This document shows positions 54,106 to 64,000 of a stretch of DNA of 64,000 nt, one piece after another. Every line of letters starts with the position of its first letter. Positions within the stretch are counted from its first letter, which is position 1. Below the pieces are notes generated by a model that did not search any database, was not told the DNA's origin, and saw only the letters and a list, made by a program, of their open reading frames with translations. The translations under genes and the position numbers were made by a program. Source of the DNA: Pseudogymnoascus destructans. Taxonomy: Eukaryota; Ascomycota; Leotiomycetes; Thelebolales; Thelebolaceae. The stretch spans positions 1 through 64,000 of the forward strand of contig NW_020167529.1 in the NCBI RefSeq assembly GCF_001641265.1, written 5' to 3'.

Positions 54106-55989
54106 ATGCATGATGGTCCCGAATCCATCGCCGAGGTGACCTCCACCTCGCACCACAAGGCCTCCACGGACATCAAGACCAGCCCGTCCATACACTTGGG
54201 GGATGATGAGAAGCATGAACTGCAGGAGCAGGTTTCGGCGCCGAAGCTGCAGAGGAGGCTGAAGGCGAGGCATCTGCAGATGATTGCTATTGGTATGTTC
54301 ATGATTTTGCGATACATAGCCGCTCTTTCCCGAGGAGTGTAGTACCCATTGCTCCTTCCTCGCACACTCGTTCTTAACAGGGAATGACATATCCATTGCT
54401 CCTTACTCCTCATCACCGGTCAACCCTATGCCTATTGCTCCTTCCTCCCCTTTCTTGAAGAATGCCATGTCCATTGCTCCTTACTCATATTTCTTGATCA
54501 AGGCTAATACTGAACAGGAGGAACAATTGGAACAGGCCTCTTTATTGGTAGCGGTGGAGCCATCGCAAAGTCAGGACCAGCAGGCGCACTCATCGCATAC
54601 ATCTTCGTCGGCACGGTTGTGTACAGCGTCATGATGTCACTCGGCGAGCTAGCCACACACATCCCCATCTCCGGTGCTTTCACGGCATATGCCACTCGCT
54701 TCGTAGACCCGAGCATCGGTTTCGCCATGGGCTGGATCTACTTCTTCTCGTGGGCTATCACGTTCGCGCTGGAGCTGAACGTGACGGGACTCATCATCCA
54801 GTACTGGGACCCCTCCCTCTCGATCGGTATATTCATCGCCGTCTTCTGGGTCTTCATCGTTGCCTGTAACATGATGCCCGTCAGTTTCTACGGCGAGTTC
54901 GAGTTCTGGTTCTCCATGGTCAAGGTCATCACCGTCATCGGCTTCCTCATCTTCGGCATCTGCATCGATGCCGGCGCCGGCAAGGAGGGCTACCTCGGCT
55001 TCAGGTACTGGAAAGACCCCGGCGCTTTCGCCTCGTACATCCTCCCAGAGACGAACCCCGTATCCAAGTTCGTCGGCTTCTGGGCCGTGCTCGTGCAAGC
55101 CGGTTTCTCATACCAGGGCACGGAACTCGTGGGTATCGCAGCCGGCGAGACCGAGAACCCACGCAAGAACGTGCCGTCCGCGATCCGCAAGACCTTCTGG
55201 CGTATCCTCTTCTTCTTCGTCTTCACTGTCTTCTTCATCGGCCTGCTGGTGCCCTACACCAATGAGCGCCTGATGTCCTCCGCATCCGACGCCACCGCCT
55301 CGCCCTTCGTCATTGCTGCCGATCTAGCCGGCGTCAAGGTCCTCCCAGGCATCATCAACGCCGTCCTCCTCTTCGTCGTCCTCTCCGCCGCAAACTCCAA
55401 CGTCTACTCCGGCTCGCGTATCCTCGTCGGGCTCGCGCACGACGGCTCGGCCCCGAAATTTTTCACCCGTGCCTCCGCCCGCGGCGTCCCCTACTACGCC
55501 GTCATCTTCACCTCCGTATTCGGCTTCCTTGCCTTCCTCAACCTCTCCTCGGGCGCATCGACCGTCTTCGGGTGGCTCCTCAACATCAGCGCCGTCGCGG
55601 GTTTCATCACGTGGGCCAGCATCGGCTTGTCACACATCTGCTTCATGCGCGCGCTGAAGGCGCAGGGCGTGTCGCGCGACACGCTCCCGTACCGCGCGCC
55701 GTGGCAGCCGTGGTACGCGTGGTACGGTCTGTTCTTCAACGTGCTGATCTGCATCACGCAGGGCTTCACGGCGTTTATGCCATGGGATGTGACGCAGTTC
55801 TTCGTGGCGTATGTGAGCTTGATTCTCTTCGCGGTGCTGTTTGCGGGCCACAAGATTATCACGAGGTCCAAGTGGGTTAGGTCTGCTGAGGCGGATATTC
55901 TGACGGGCAGCTTGGCGTGCGAGGATGAGGAGTGGGAGAGTATTGCGCCGACGACAATGTGGGGGAAGTTTTGGGAGTGGGTTGTGTAA
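54106..55989 (+). CDS. Amino-acid permease (fungal AAT/YAT family)
   Basis: A plasma-membrane proton symporter for amino acids. Exon 1 is 54106-54292, the intron 54293-54517 (225 nt, long for this genome) and exon 2 54518-55989, giving 552 aa. The N-terminus (about 55 aa) is cytosolic. The first helix starts directly at the splice joint (GTIGTGLFIGSG). About 12 membrane helices follow, with family motifs such as SLGELATHIPISGAF and EFEFWFSMVKVITV. The short C-terminal tail ends KFWEWVV. The intron contains four spaced copies of a CCATTGCTCCTT(A/C)CTC unit. It is intact and divergent from the subtilase, which fits joint use in protein degradation and uptake. Confidence 0.94.
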
Positions 55990-56068
55990 GTGGGTTGCGT
56001 GCTGTGGTACGCTGTGACTGTGGGTGTGTTGTGGTGGTGGTTGGGATGAGGTGAAGGTAATGCATTTT

Positions 56069-56331
56069 TGATGTCGAGAGACTTTAACAGCGCCCGGGCA
56101 AACGGACAAATGGCATTGGGAACGGTATATGGAACGGTTACATGGTATGGTGCATGGGTATGGACATGGGCATGGGACAGGAAACGGGACGGGGGGCAAT
56201 ATTTGTGACGTCGAGAGACTTTCCAGCACTGATGTCGAGAGACTTTCGTTTATCCCTTGCATATAGCGTTTGTAGTCATGTGGAGAGGCTTCTTGGGATG
56301 GGGATTAGGGGGTTTGATGTCGAGAGGCTTT
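56069..56331 (+). repeat. Four copies of TGATGTCGAGAGACTTT
   Basis: Copies start at 56069, 56206 (TGACGTCG variant), 56230 and 56315 (GGCTTT variant). They lie in the 3' region of the permease gene; 55990-56438 has no gene. Confidence 0.75.
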
Positions 56332-56438
56332 TCTGCGGTTGGGTGGGTGATGGGGTGGGGTGGGGTGGGTATATATATGATGGATAGATAGATGATGGTG
56401 TGCGATCTAGAGCGATTTTCGAGTTGTTTTTTTTTATA

Positions 56439-57880
56439 CTCGGTGTTCCACCCACCCGCTTCGCTCGTAGGTGGCGACAGCAAGATGTGCGACACATAAA
56501 ACGAAGAAAAAGACGCCTTATATAGCAACTATATAACTATATAATTAAAACATAAAATCAATAGAGCTACTATCACTATCGCTACTGCCACTATCGCTAC
56601 TAATATCACTTGATCCTTACTATACCGTAAAATTATCACTTTTGATTTCAACCCTTCCTTCTTCCGCTCTGCTACCCGCTTCCTCTCAACCTTACGCTTC
56701 AATTTAGATTTTACGTGCTTGCGCTTGTAGCTGCTTTACTACTTGGTCTGATTCCCTTGCTGCTCTTGCGTCTGCTTTTGCTTGCAACTTTGCTTCCTTC
56801 TCTTCCCGCATTTTCCGTGCATCTGATGCATATAACTGCCCTCCTTTCTGTAGTGATTTCCATGCCCTTGCCTTTGCTGCCTTCTGCTCTACTGCACGTA
56901 AAGTCATAATATCTAGCTCAGTCATATAGAGCTCTGCCCGGTGTAGAACAACTGTAGTTCCACGTGCAAATGATTGAAACCCTTCTCTTGAAGGCGATGA
57001 GAAAGCTTCCTCTGCTCTCTTCTGCCAATGTTCAACCGCTTGCACACTTTGCATAGTTGTTTTCGGTGTTGAGATAATATTATATGAAGCAAATGGCTCA
57101 TAATCAGGTGTTTGATTCCGAGTCCCTTGTATCTTGTCAATTACAAGTGGAGGATTATATGGATATAGTCCTGCATTTCTCCAACTAGATTGAATTGTAC
57201 GGACAGTTAGAGATTGCCGTCGGATTTGCGGGAGGTCTGAAAGGAACGTACGTAGCTTATACTCATAGTCGTAGCTACGTACTGCTTGATTAAGTGCCTT
57301 TTGACGAAAGTGTTTGCACTGCTTAAAAACCGCTACATCAAGAGGTTGTAATAGATGTGTTGTTTGAGTAGGAAGGCAGCAAATAACAATGTTATGCTCT
57401 TCTGCTAATGTAAGAAAGCGCTCTGTTTTATGAGAGTCATGGCCGTCAAGTAATAAGAGGCGAGTATCATCTGGTGCCATATGTTCTGCAGAGAGTTGGA
57501 TAAAATGCATAAGGTATTGGATTGCAATGTCGTCGTTTGAATACCCGCTCTCATTTACAATAATGAGAGCATTTGACTCAAGGTCATCATTGTACCATGA
57601 ATCCATATGAAGTTTGCCAGGGATAATGATAGCTTCTGCAAGTGCAGCACCACTGGCATTTACTGCCTCAATTACAGTAACAGAGAGCCGATTCTCAGGA
57701 TTATCAACAGTCCACTGCTTTACACCGATTGGTACAATAACAGCTGTAGACTTATAACACCCAATCATATAGCCTGTCTCATCAATATTCCATAAATTAT
57801 ATGGCTTAATGTTATGTTTTGTAATAAGGGCGTTATATGTGAGAAAGAATTCCTCAAACACCTCTTTCTTTTGTGTCGTG
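56439..57880 (-). pseudogene. pogo element copy 2, 5' truncated
   Basis: The inverted repeat CTCGGTGTTCCACCC starts at 56439 after a TA. The transposase on the minus strand covers residues from about 135 (KKEVFEEFFLTYN) to near the C-terminus (stop about 56704). It retains all three catalytic Asp positions (NIDETGY, LLLDGHDSH, LLQPLDVAVF), unlike copy 1. The N-terminal DNA-binding half and the other inverted repeat are missing. The break at 57880 joins a hairpin-rich sequence. Confidence 0.9.
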
Positions 57881-57910
57881 CCAAAGGGATATCCATGGAT
57901 AACATGGATA

Positions 57911-57975
57911 ACATAATATCCATGATATCCAATGTTATCCATCACGCATAACATTGGATATCATGGATATTATGT
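57911..57975. repeat. Perfect 28-bp inverted repeat with 9-nt loop
   Basis: The arms 57911-57938 and 57948-57975 are exact reverse complements around CCATCACGC. More ATGGATA words lie just to the left. It sits at the broken 5' edge of pogo copy 2. Confidence 0.85.
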
Positions 57976-57981
57976 ACTAGT

Positions 57982-58053
57982 CGGAGGAAGGAGGGGGAGG
58001 GGGAGGGGGAGGGGGAGGGGGAGGGCACCTTTGGTGCAGAATATGGGGAGTGA
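57982..58053 (+). pseudogene. Exon 3 remnant of a gypsy D six-cysteine gene
   Basis: The plus-strand sequence reads RRKE, then a longer Gly-Glu repeat, then GTFGAEYGE and TGA, the same C-terminus as gene D (43010-43083). The GGGGAG repeat is longer here. It lies directly after the end of the minus-strand family D pol (58259), antisense to the element, exactly as in the other family D copy. Exons 1 and 2 are cut off on the left. Confidence 0.75.
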
Positions 58054-58258
58054 GAAGGGGGGGGAGGGGGTTTGTGTCTGAGGGGGCTCAGACCCGACTC
58101 TTCGCGTGGGGTCGAGGGGGCTCAGACCTGACTCTTCGCATGGGGTCGCTTCGACCCTTCGTCTCTCATGGTGGTAGCCGCTTGTTGCGACGCCGGTGAG
58201 ACGTTTGGGAAGGGTGGCTCCCGCAAGGGTTACGGTACGGTGGTGAGTGCGCCCTGGA

Positions 58259-58906
58259 TCAGAGGGTAGTTAGAGTCGTAGATAGCAACGACTCTGTTTC
58301 TTCCGCTTTGTCGTCCCTCCCGTGATCGTAGTTTTGTTCCTCGCCCGCCTTCCATGCCGAAACCCATCCGAGTAGTTCTTGAGGTGGACCTGGTAAATCT
58401 GGGTATTCCGTATGAAACTCTCTAAGTTTATGGGGAGAGTTCATGAAGTTCGATGCTGGGTACGACTCTGGGTCCGGATCGTATCCTACCCAACTAACCC
58501 GGTATTGTAGTTGCGTCCGGTGGAGCCTTACGGCAAGGATCTTTTCCACTTCCCATTCCTCTACACCATCTATCAATTCGCTGCTAGGCTCCGGCGGATC
58601 CTGACCAGGTAGGGGGTTGTTCGGATCCTTCATGAGGACGTCTGGTGAGAACACATCGTGTATTTGAGAACCGGTAGGTAATTCCAATCGAAATGCGTGC
58701 CCAATCCGTTCCAACACCGTATATGGTCCGACCCATTGTTGGCCCAACTTGCGGCTAGGACGAGAGTTTTTCAAATTTTTGGTCGATAGGTACACTCTAT
58801 CTCCTACGTCCCAGTCGATGGCCCTTCGGAGTCGATTCTCGTGCTTAGACATTTCCTCTTGTGCCTTTGCCATGTTTTCCTTTGCATCCATGGTGAGGTG
58901 TTGCAT
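58259..58906 (-). pseudogene. gypsy D integrase C-terminus with chromodomain
   Basis: The frame encodes the integrase C-terminal beta region (DVGDRVYLSTKNLKNSRPSR, then GPYTVLERIG) and a chromodomain (WEVEKILAVRL, VSWVGYDPDPES). Upstream (58907-59160) only the zinc-binding part of integrase is seen (YVRNCVTCRF). The DDE core is deleted between these parts. Confidence 0.85.
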
Positions 58907-59161
58907 AGGATATTCAGGTACGGGTAGTGGGTGTAGGAATCCTTGTTACTTAGTGACGTTGGTGTGAGAAAACCGGCATGTTACGCAGTTTCGTACATAC
59001 CGCAAACAATCCGCTTCCATCCCGACCCGATGATACTTTAGAGGGAGCAATTGGTAGGATTTCCTACCACTTGGATGTGCTGACGACACTTGATCGTGCG
59101 CTTCTCAGATCAGTTTCGTACATAGGTCGGTGTGGCCATTCACACATAGGCGGCCTTTGTA

Positions 59162-60860
59162 CTAGAGGAGCTGGTCGTTCATCGCGAATCCGTCCGGTAG
59201 GGGTTGTTTCGCGCGAGTCTCAGTGAACGACTTCCGATTGTCCACACATAGCGCCTCTATTAAATTGAAGGGCACCTGTGCCTTGGGGGTGTCTATCAGG
59301 TTAATGGACGCCACGTAGCTCTCTGCTACTTCAGCGCTGATACGGTGGTGTAAGCGGCTTGGGCCTAGCAATACCCTCGCTCTACTGTCGAGTTTGACTT
59401 TCTGTTGCGTTACCAGGTCTTGGTCTCTTCGGCTCAGAATATCATCCTTCTGATTATTCTTGCCTACGGTGTACATGATGCAGAAATTGAAGTCGGAGAG
59501 TAGCTCCATCCACCGAACCTGTTTCGCTGTGAGAATCTTGGTAGACATGAAATATTCCAACGAATGGTCATCAGTGTAGACGTCAACTCGGTGGCGTACC
59601 GAAGCCAACTCGGGCCTCCATTTTCCAAAGGCTTTCACGATTGAGAATAGTTCCTTGTTGTGGATCTCCCAGTTGATCTCATGTCCGGATAGGACGTGAC
59701 TGTAGAAGCTTACGGGGTACCATCGCTTGTCAGGGTGTTCTTGAGACAGGACACCAGCTACCACTCCATCAGAGGAGTCGGTCTCCAGCTTCGTAGGCAA
59801 TTCGGGGTTGAAGTGGTGAAGTGCCTGTACCGCTAAAAGTTGTCGTCGCAATTCCTCGAATGCATCCTCACATTCGTCTGTCCACTGGAACGGCTCCGAG
59901 GGACTAGTGATGGTGGTGAGGGGCTTTGCTATTTTGCCAAAATTACGAATGAATTGTCTATAGAAGCCACAGAATCCCAGGTAGGACTTCACAACCGTAA
60001 CAGTGGTCGGTCGGATCCAGTTACGAAGGGGTTCGATTTTGTCAGGGTCAGCTTCAACACTGGAGGTAGTGAGAACATAACCCAAGTATTTTGTCCTGGT
60101 GATGTTGAACTCGCATTTGTTCCAATCGGCTTGGAGTCCAGCTTCTCGGAGACGCTGTAGGACCTTATGCACATGCTCTATGTGTTCCGTAGGGTCCTCT
60201 GAATAGATTAGGATGTCGTCTAAGTATGCGGTACAGAAGTCGTCTAAGTATTGCGTCAGGACGTCATTCATATACCGCTGATAGGTTGCGGGACCGTTCG
60301 TCAGTCCAAATGGCAGCACTTTGCACTTATAGGATCCATAGCGAGTCCGAAAGGTCGTGTACTCTTCCGAGTCGGGGTGCATCCGTATGCAATGGAAGGA
60401 TTGTCTGATATCTAGCTTCGTGAAGATTTTTGCTTTCCACACCCGTCCTAGTAGTTCGTCGATACGCGGGATGGGGTAGGTATCATTCCGGGTGAGGCCA
60501 TTTAACTTCCGGTAATCAATGCAAAATCTTAATTCGCCATCCGCTTTCTTTACGAGTAGGATAGGGGACGCAAAGGGGCTGTTGCTGTTGACGATGAAGC
60601 CTTTCTCTAGGTTCTCTAACAGATATTGCTTGGTAGCCTTAAGCTCTTCGGTGCCCTGTCGATATAACGGCGAGAAAGCGTTTGGTAAAGGGGCTTCGAG
60701 CTGTATCTTGTGGTCGTATATGCAGTGGGGGGGGATTCAATCTGATTCCAACTTCGAAAAGACATCGGTGTACTTCCGGTGCATATGCGGAAGCTTCTGC
60801 TGGATGAGGCGGAGCATTTATTCGTCCTCTACCAACTCCTTTTCATGAATGATCTGATCG
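59162..60860 (-). pseudogene. gypsy D reverse transcriptase and RNase H
   Basis: RT motifs are in order: PFASPILLVKKADGELRFC, FTKLDIRQSFHCIRM, VLPFGLTNGPATYQR, YLDDILIYS. RNase H follows (LETDSSDGVVAGVLSQ) with a tether to integrase. The frame from 60442 to 59162 is open; a few stops lie in the N-terminal part (60443-60860). Confidence 0.9.
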
Positions 60861-60872
60861 ATTTCGTAGATG

Positions 60873-61724
60873 CTAGTCTGAAAAAAACTCGGAGTCGCTT
60901 CGCATCATCTCGTGGTGGAAAGCATTTGCACTGATTTCGCATATATGCATGGGCGTAAACCTATGTACTAGGGTTTTCTGCAGTGGGGGAGAAACCTCCT
61001 GGTTTCGTAGTGGGTTCGATGGCGTATCAGTGATCTCTTCGTAGTCGGAATTTATCACTTTCATTTCCATCGAGCGTCCGCCTGCGTGGCGTCTGTCTTC
61101 GCGGTGGATTGCGGAATCCCAGCGATTCGCATCCGACTGGTATGCAGGATGTTTAATGGACGTTTCGCGTGAGTGATAGGGCAGGGTGATCTCCTTGCTC
61201 CAACTAGGAGTCGGCAGGTACTCCTTTGGCCATACTAACCGGCTCTTTGCAGAGTCGAGTAGTATTCGGAAGCGGCTGAAAAGCTTCTTCCCAATTATCA
61301 CATCTTGTGCTCCGAGATCCAGGAGTACAAAGGGGCAGTTATATATCCGGCGTCCTTCGACTGTTAAGTGTAACCGAATATACTCCGATACGTGGCCTTG
61401 GATTTTGCGCTGAAATCCACGTATGGGTACAGAGTAGGGTAGTTTCCGTATGGGGCTCTGAAGCGCTTTCGACAGTCGTATTGCGAAAGGCTTGTTAATG
61501 ACGAGGTAGCCATTTGCTCCTGTGTCTGCTAGGGACTTCGTTTGCACCCCGAGTCCATTCATACTCAGGGTTGTGTCGACTAAGAACTGGGTGCCTCCCA
61601 GGAGTTCTCGCAAGTCTAGTCCTCGCAGGTCACATTTGCGTAGACCTAGGAAGGAGCCTTCTCCTAGGCCTCGTCGTTTTCCTCGAGGGACGCATCTAAT
61701 TGAAGTTCCACGGCTTCTTTCCAT
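60873..61724 (-). CDS. gypsy D protease region (retropepsin-like)
   Basis: A 283-codon open frame carries an aspartic protease motif (SLADTGANGYLVINK) and the second glycine-rich strand (QDVIIGKKLFSRFRILLD). It lies between the zinc knuckle of gag and RT. The frame start is not an evident ATG, so it was probably part of the polyprotein. Confidence 0.75.
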   Translation of the reverse strand: MERSRGTSIRCVPRGKRRGLGEGSFLGLRKCDLRGLDLRELLGGTQFLVDTTLSMNGLGVQTKSLADTGANGYLVINKPFAIRLSKALQSPIRKLPYSVPIRGFQRKIQGHVSEYIRLHLTVEGRRIYNCPFVLLDLGAQDVIIGKKLFSRFRILLDSAKSRLVWPKEYLPTPSWSKEITLPYHSRETSIKHPAYQSDANRWDSAIHREDRRHAGGRSMEMKVINSDYEEITDTPSNPLRNQEVSPPLQKTLVHRFTPMHICEISANAFHHEMMRSDSEFFSD

Positions 61725-62381
61725 TGTTCTTCAGCCTCGGGGTCGTTACGGTCCCTTTCCCTGATAGTAGCGTTAAGGGGGCATTTGTCCTGGAAATGGC
61801 CGGGCTTGCCACACTTGAAACAGTTTCCTGAGGGCGCAGGGACTGCGGTTCTCACACGTTCAGGTATGGCTGACTTGGGGAGGAATGCGGTTCAGGTGAA
61901 CAGAGCGGATATGGCTGGAGTCGGCTTCGACGCCGACGGCCTTGCAGTATCCGTGGTACGTGTGGACGTCCTTACGAGAGCGGGTAGCGGATTCAATTCG
62001 TTGTTCCGGCGCCGTTCCTGATTAAAGGCGGTAAGTTCTCATACCATGGTCTGGTATTCTCCATTCCATTGGTTTTTGATGATCGCGACGCGGCTGCGGA
62101 ATTGGGGAGTCAACTTGTTCCACATGTACTGAAACCATTCTGACTCGGAGGCTTGTCCAGTGATAGCTGCACTTTGAAAACGAGCCTTGAACTCTGGGAA
62201 GGTTTCGCTAGCATGCCCCTTCTCTCCCATTTGCAGGTCGTCGAAGAGGTTCCTGGCCTGTTCCGTCTCGTTGCCTGTGAGGTAGTATGAACCTAGTAGA
62301 TCCATCATCTCCTCTGCACTGCGGAATCCATGCGTAGCGGACAGGTAATGGGGCTCTAGGTAGGTCTTCGCCAGGCCGGTC
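61664..62381 (-). pseudogene. gypsy D Gag C-terminal part with zinc knuckle
   Basis: Pieces encode a Gag capsid-like helical region (ASETFPEFKARFQSAA, FQYMWNKLTPQFRSRV) and a CCHC zinc knuckle (CFKCGKPGHFQDKC), with stop codons near 62039 and 61880. The N-terminal part of gag lies beyond the inserted LTR. Confidence 0.8.
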
Positions 62382-62929
62382 TGTCATGACACCCCTTCGA
62401 TATTTGTGTCACGACCCTTCGATTCACTTTAGTCTCTAGTACTTATTTCACTATGTCATTCACTTCACCTGCTTCGCTCACTTCGCTCACTTCGCTTCAC
62501 TTGCTGACCTAGATCAGACCAAATGTTGACTACTGGCTTAGGCTCTCTTGTTATTGGCTTGCTGCACTAGGGCTCGCTTAGCTAGGGTTCAGTTAATTAG
62601 TGCCTTCGCTTATTTGGCACTAGGAATTTTTACTGTTATATAAGCACTTATTGCTCATGTCTCTTATTGATCTTTAGCTAGCAAATTATATACTACTTGG
62701 CCTTCTTGCAATTCCTCCTGCTTCGACTTACTTTGCATTCCCTTACTTCGAGTCAAACCACTTGGCCAACCTGTTAGTCTCACCACTTGACCCCTGTGGT
62801 ATAAAGTATATGCTTTGGAGCCTGAACTACTATACCTTGTCCTACTGCTTCGAGTATCGAAGTCTTCACATTATACTTCGGATACTTCTGCAGACTTGAA
62901 GGTCAGCCTCGGTTCGAACTGTCCTTACA
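62382..62929 (-). repeat. Solo LTR rich in CTTCG, inserted in gypsy D gag
   Basis: In minus orientation it starts TGTAAGGACAGTTCG and ends GGTGTCATGACA (548 bp). No target duplication is visible and some gag codons are lost at the joint. CTTCG words recur throughout, as in the family E fragment at 41840-42896, so it may be the family E LTR. Confidence 0.65.
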
Positions 62930-63370
62930 CCATTGTAGGAAGGTATGTTCTACCCCATCGCTGAGAGGAAGGATTTTCTCAGAGATGGTTGATTTCTTAT
63001 AGCGATTCGGGGGGTCCTTGGTGTGCATTCGTGACGACCCTGGAATCGATGGAGAACGAGTGTTCTGAAGAGGTGGCAATTGAACTGTCTCGGGGGTGTT
63101 TCGTGTGCGAGGTGTTCGTTGCTCCGTGGCTTCGACTGTGGGTATGGGGGCGTCCACCGGTGGTGTGGACGGGATTCTGGTCTGGGCTGCCGTAAGGATA
63201 ACTAGTAGATCCTTGACCTCCTGTATCTGTGCTTCGAGGTGGGCCATTCGACTCGGGATGTCTTCGGATGGCACAGCGGTCGTAGCTGAAGCTGTGGATT
63301 GTCTGGTAGTCATTCTGGGCAGTTGACCATCGTTGTCTTGGGGTATGTTTGATGTCAGCTTTTTCGACAT
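62930..63370 (-). pseudogene. gypsy D Gag N-terminal part
   Basis: ATG at 63370 (MSKKLTSNIPQ) opens a frame with a short coiled segment (HLEAQIQEVKDLLVILTAA) and a Pro/Thr-rich linker. It runs into the inserted LTR after HTFLQW. The 63371-63727 leader contains no other supported gene. Confidence 0.75.
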
Positions 63371-63727
63371 ATTGCCTCGGGTGTGTATCGGTACTGATAC
63401 GAAAGAGCTTGACTTCCGGTAGCTTGTAGCTATCAACGCTCTTGTCCACAATTTCCTCTGTGCTAGGAGGGGGTTCATAAGGATCTCGTATCCTATTTGG
63501 CGCCAACGCGTTGGCGACTTTACCAGCTTGTTCTGAAGAATCAAACCCTGATCCACTGGCTGTCCGTGAGATCTCTGGAATCACGGCTACTTGAAGTCAT
63601 CAGGTCTCTCCTCCGAAACGTCACTGAGTCGCAGTCGATGGTGTAACGGTAGTTCTCCTGAGTCGTTCCGGTGTGGGATATTATTTAAGTACGGCCGTCC
63701 CCGGCAGGCGTGATCTTTTTTGTATAA

Positions 63728-63959
63728 TGTAAGGACACAGGGCACCAGCATATGACAGTGTGAGTCGGAGGCTAAACGGATGCTATCCTATAGGTCTACT
63801 ATGAAGGATATAAAAAAGATGAAGGGGGAACCCCGTGAGTCATTTCCCTCAAGTACCCGAAACCCCTCCGACTCGGTTAGCCCGCCCAAATGATCACACG
63901 TGACACGCAGCTACTCAGAGTCTGCTCCTTAGAGTGAGAGACGAGAAGGCATCCTTACA
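63728..63959 (-). repeat. Family D 5' LTR (232 bp)
   Basis: In minus orientation it starts TGTAAGGATGCCTTCTCG and ends GTGTCCTTACA. It matches the LTR at 44221-44466 over its length, with a small deletion. Confidence 0.93.
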
Positions 63960-64000
63960 GCTTGTGTATCTTGGAGCGACCTTGGTGCTTTCCATTCAAG

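Larger units (their letters stand above)
58054..63959 (-). mobile_element. gypsy family D element (minus), 5' LTR to 3' region
   Basis: Read leftwards from the LTR 63728-63959: gag, zinc knuckle, protease, RT, RNase H, a shortened integrase, a chromodomain and the antisense gene remnant. The 3' LTR is missing. Several stops, a solo LTR in gag (62382-62929) and an internal integrase deletion make it defective. Confidence 0.88.

Overview
This window reads as nuclear DNA of a filamentous ascomycete (Pezizomycotina). Host genes have short introns (about 45-140 nt) with GTAAGT-type donors and CTAAC-type branch sites. The host genes and most repeat families are typical of fungi: pogo/Fot1, PIF/Harbinger and hAT DNA transposons, chromodomain Ty3/gypsy elements and Ty1/copia. 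I cannot name the species.

About two thirds of the window is transposable elements, many nested. 1-12950: a gypsy element (family A, minus, cut by the window edge), then a scrambled block of Ty1/copia pieces in both orientations, invaded by a family A solo LTR. 13000-18000: a small secreted protein gene and a membrane ZZ/EF-hand protein gene. 18280-28265: pogo and LTR remnants, and a foldback element split by a complete 6998-bp family A gypsy (LTRs 20798-21272 and 27321-27795, TSD CCACC). 28348-32565: a hAT-like element with an 8-bp TSD, carrying a decayed histone H3 gene, an unknown gene and two solo LTRs. 33137-37916: a yapsin-like aspartic protease and mitochondrial EF-G (MEF1). 39706-46972: a PIF/Harbinger element, then two gypsy families spliced into each other. 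46990-50740: a pogo element precisely inserted at TA in an older pogo. 51002-55989: a secreted subtilase and an amino-acid permease, divergently arranged. 56439-63959: a second pogo copy and a minus-strand gypsy (family D).

The main discovery candidate is a recurrent accessory gene. In three LTR-retrotransposon lineages (copia, gypsy A, gypsy D) a short gene lies antisense to the element, between the end of pol and the 3' LTR. It encodes a six-cysteine module, CX2C-X6-15-C-X8-10-CX2C-X6-8-C, which in gypsy A fits the fungal Zn2Cys6 consensus. Four copies and two exon remnants are present, and in three of them an intron falls just after the sixth cysteine. Separately, the copia body carries the palindrome CGTACG (best form CCGTACGG) about every 110-160 bp for at least 3.5 kb, across coding and noncoding DNA and in both copies. 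CCG/CGG half-sites are the kind of target Zn2Cys6 proteins bind. A self-recognition or anti-silencing system is therefore a testable hypothesis, but it is inference.

Other notable items: a histone H3 copy lacking K9, K14 and K18 inside a hAT element; a clean -1 frameshift signal (A AAA AAC) at the gag stop of gypsy A; element-specific short-motif arrays (GAGTCC, CTTCG, TTCTGGTAATC); and an otherwise open pogo transposase with its third catalytic Asp changed to Gly.
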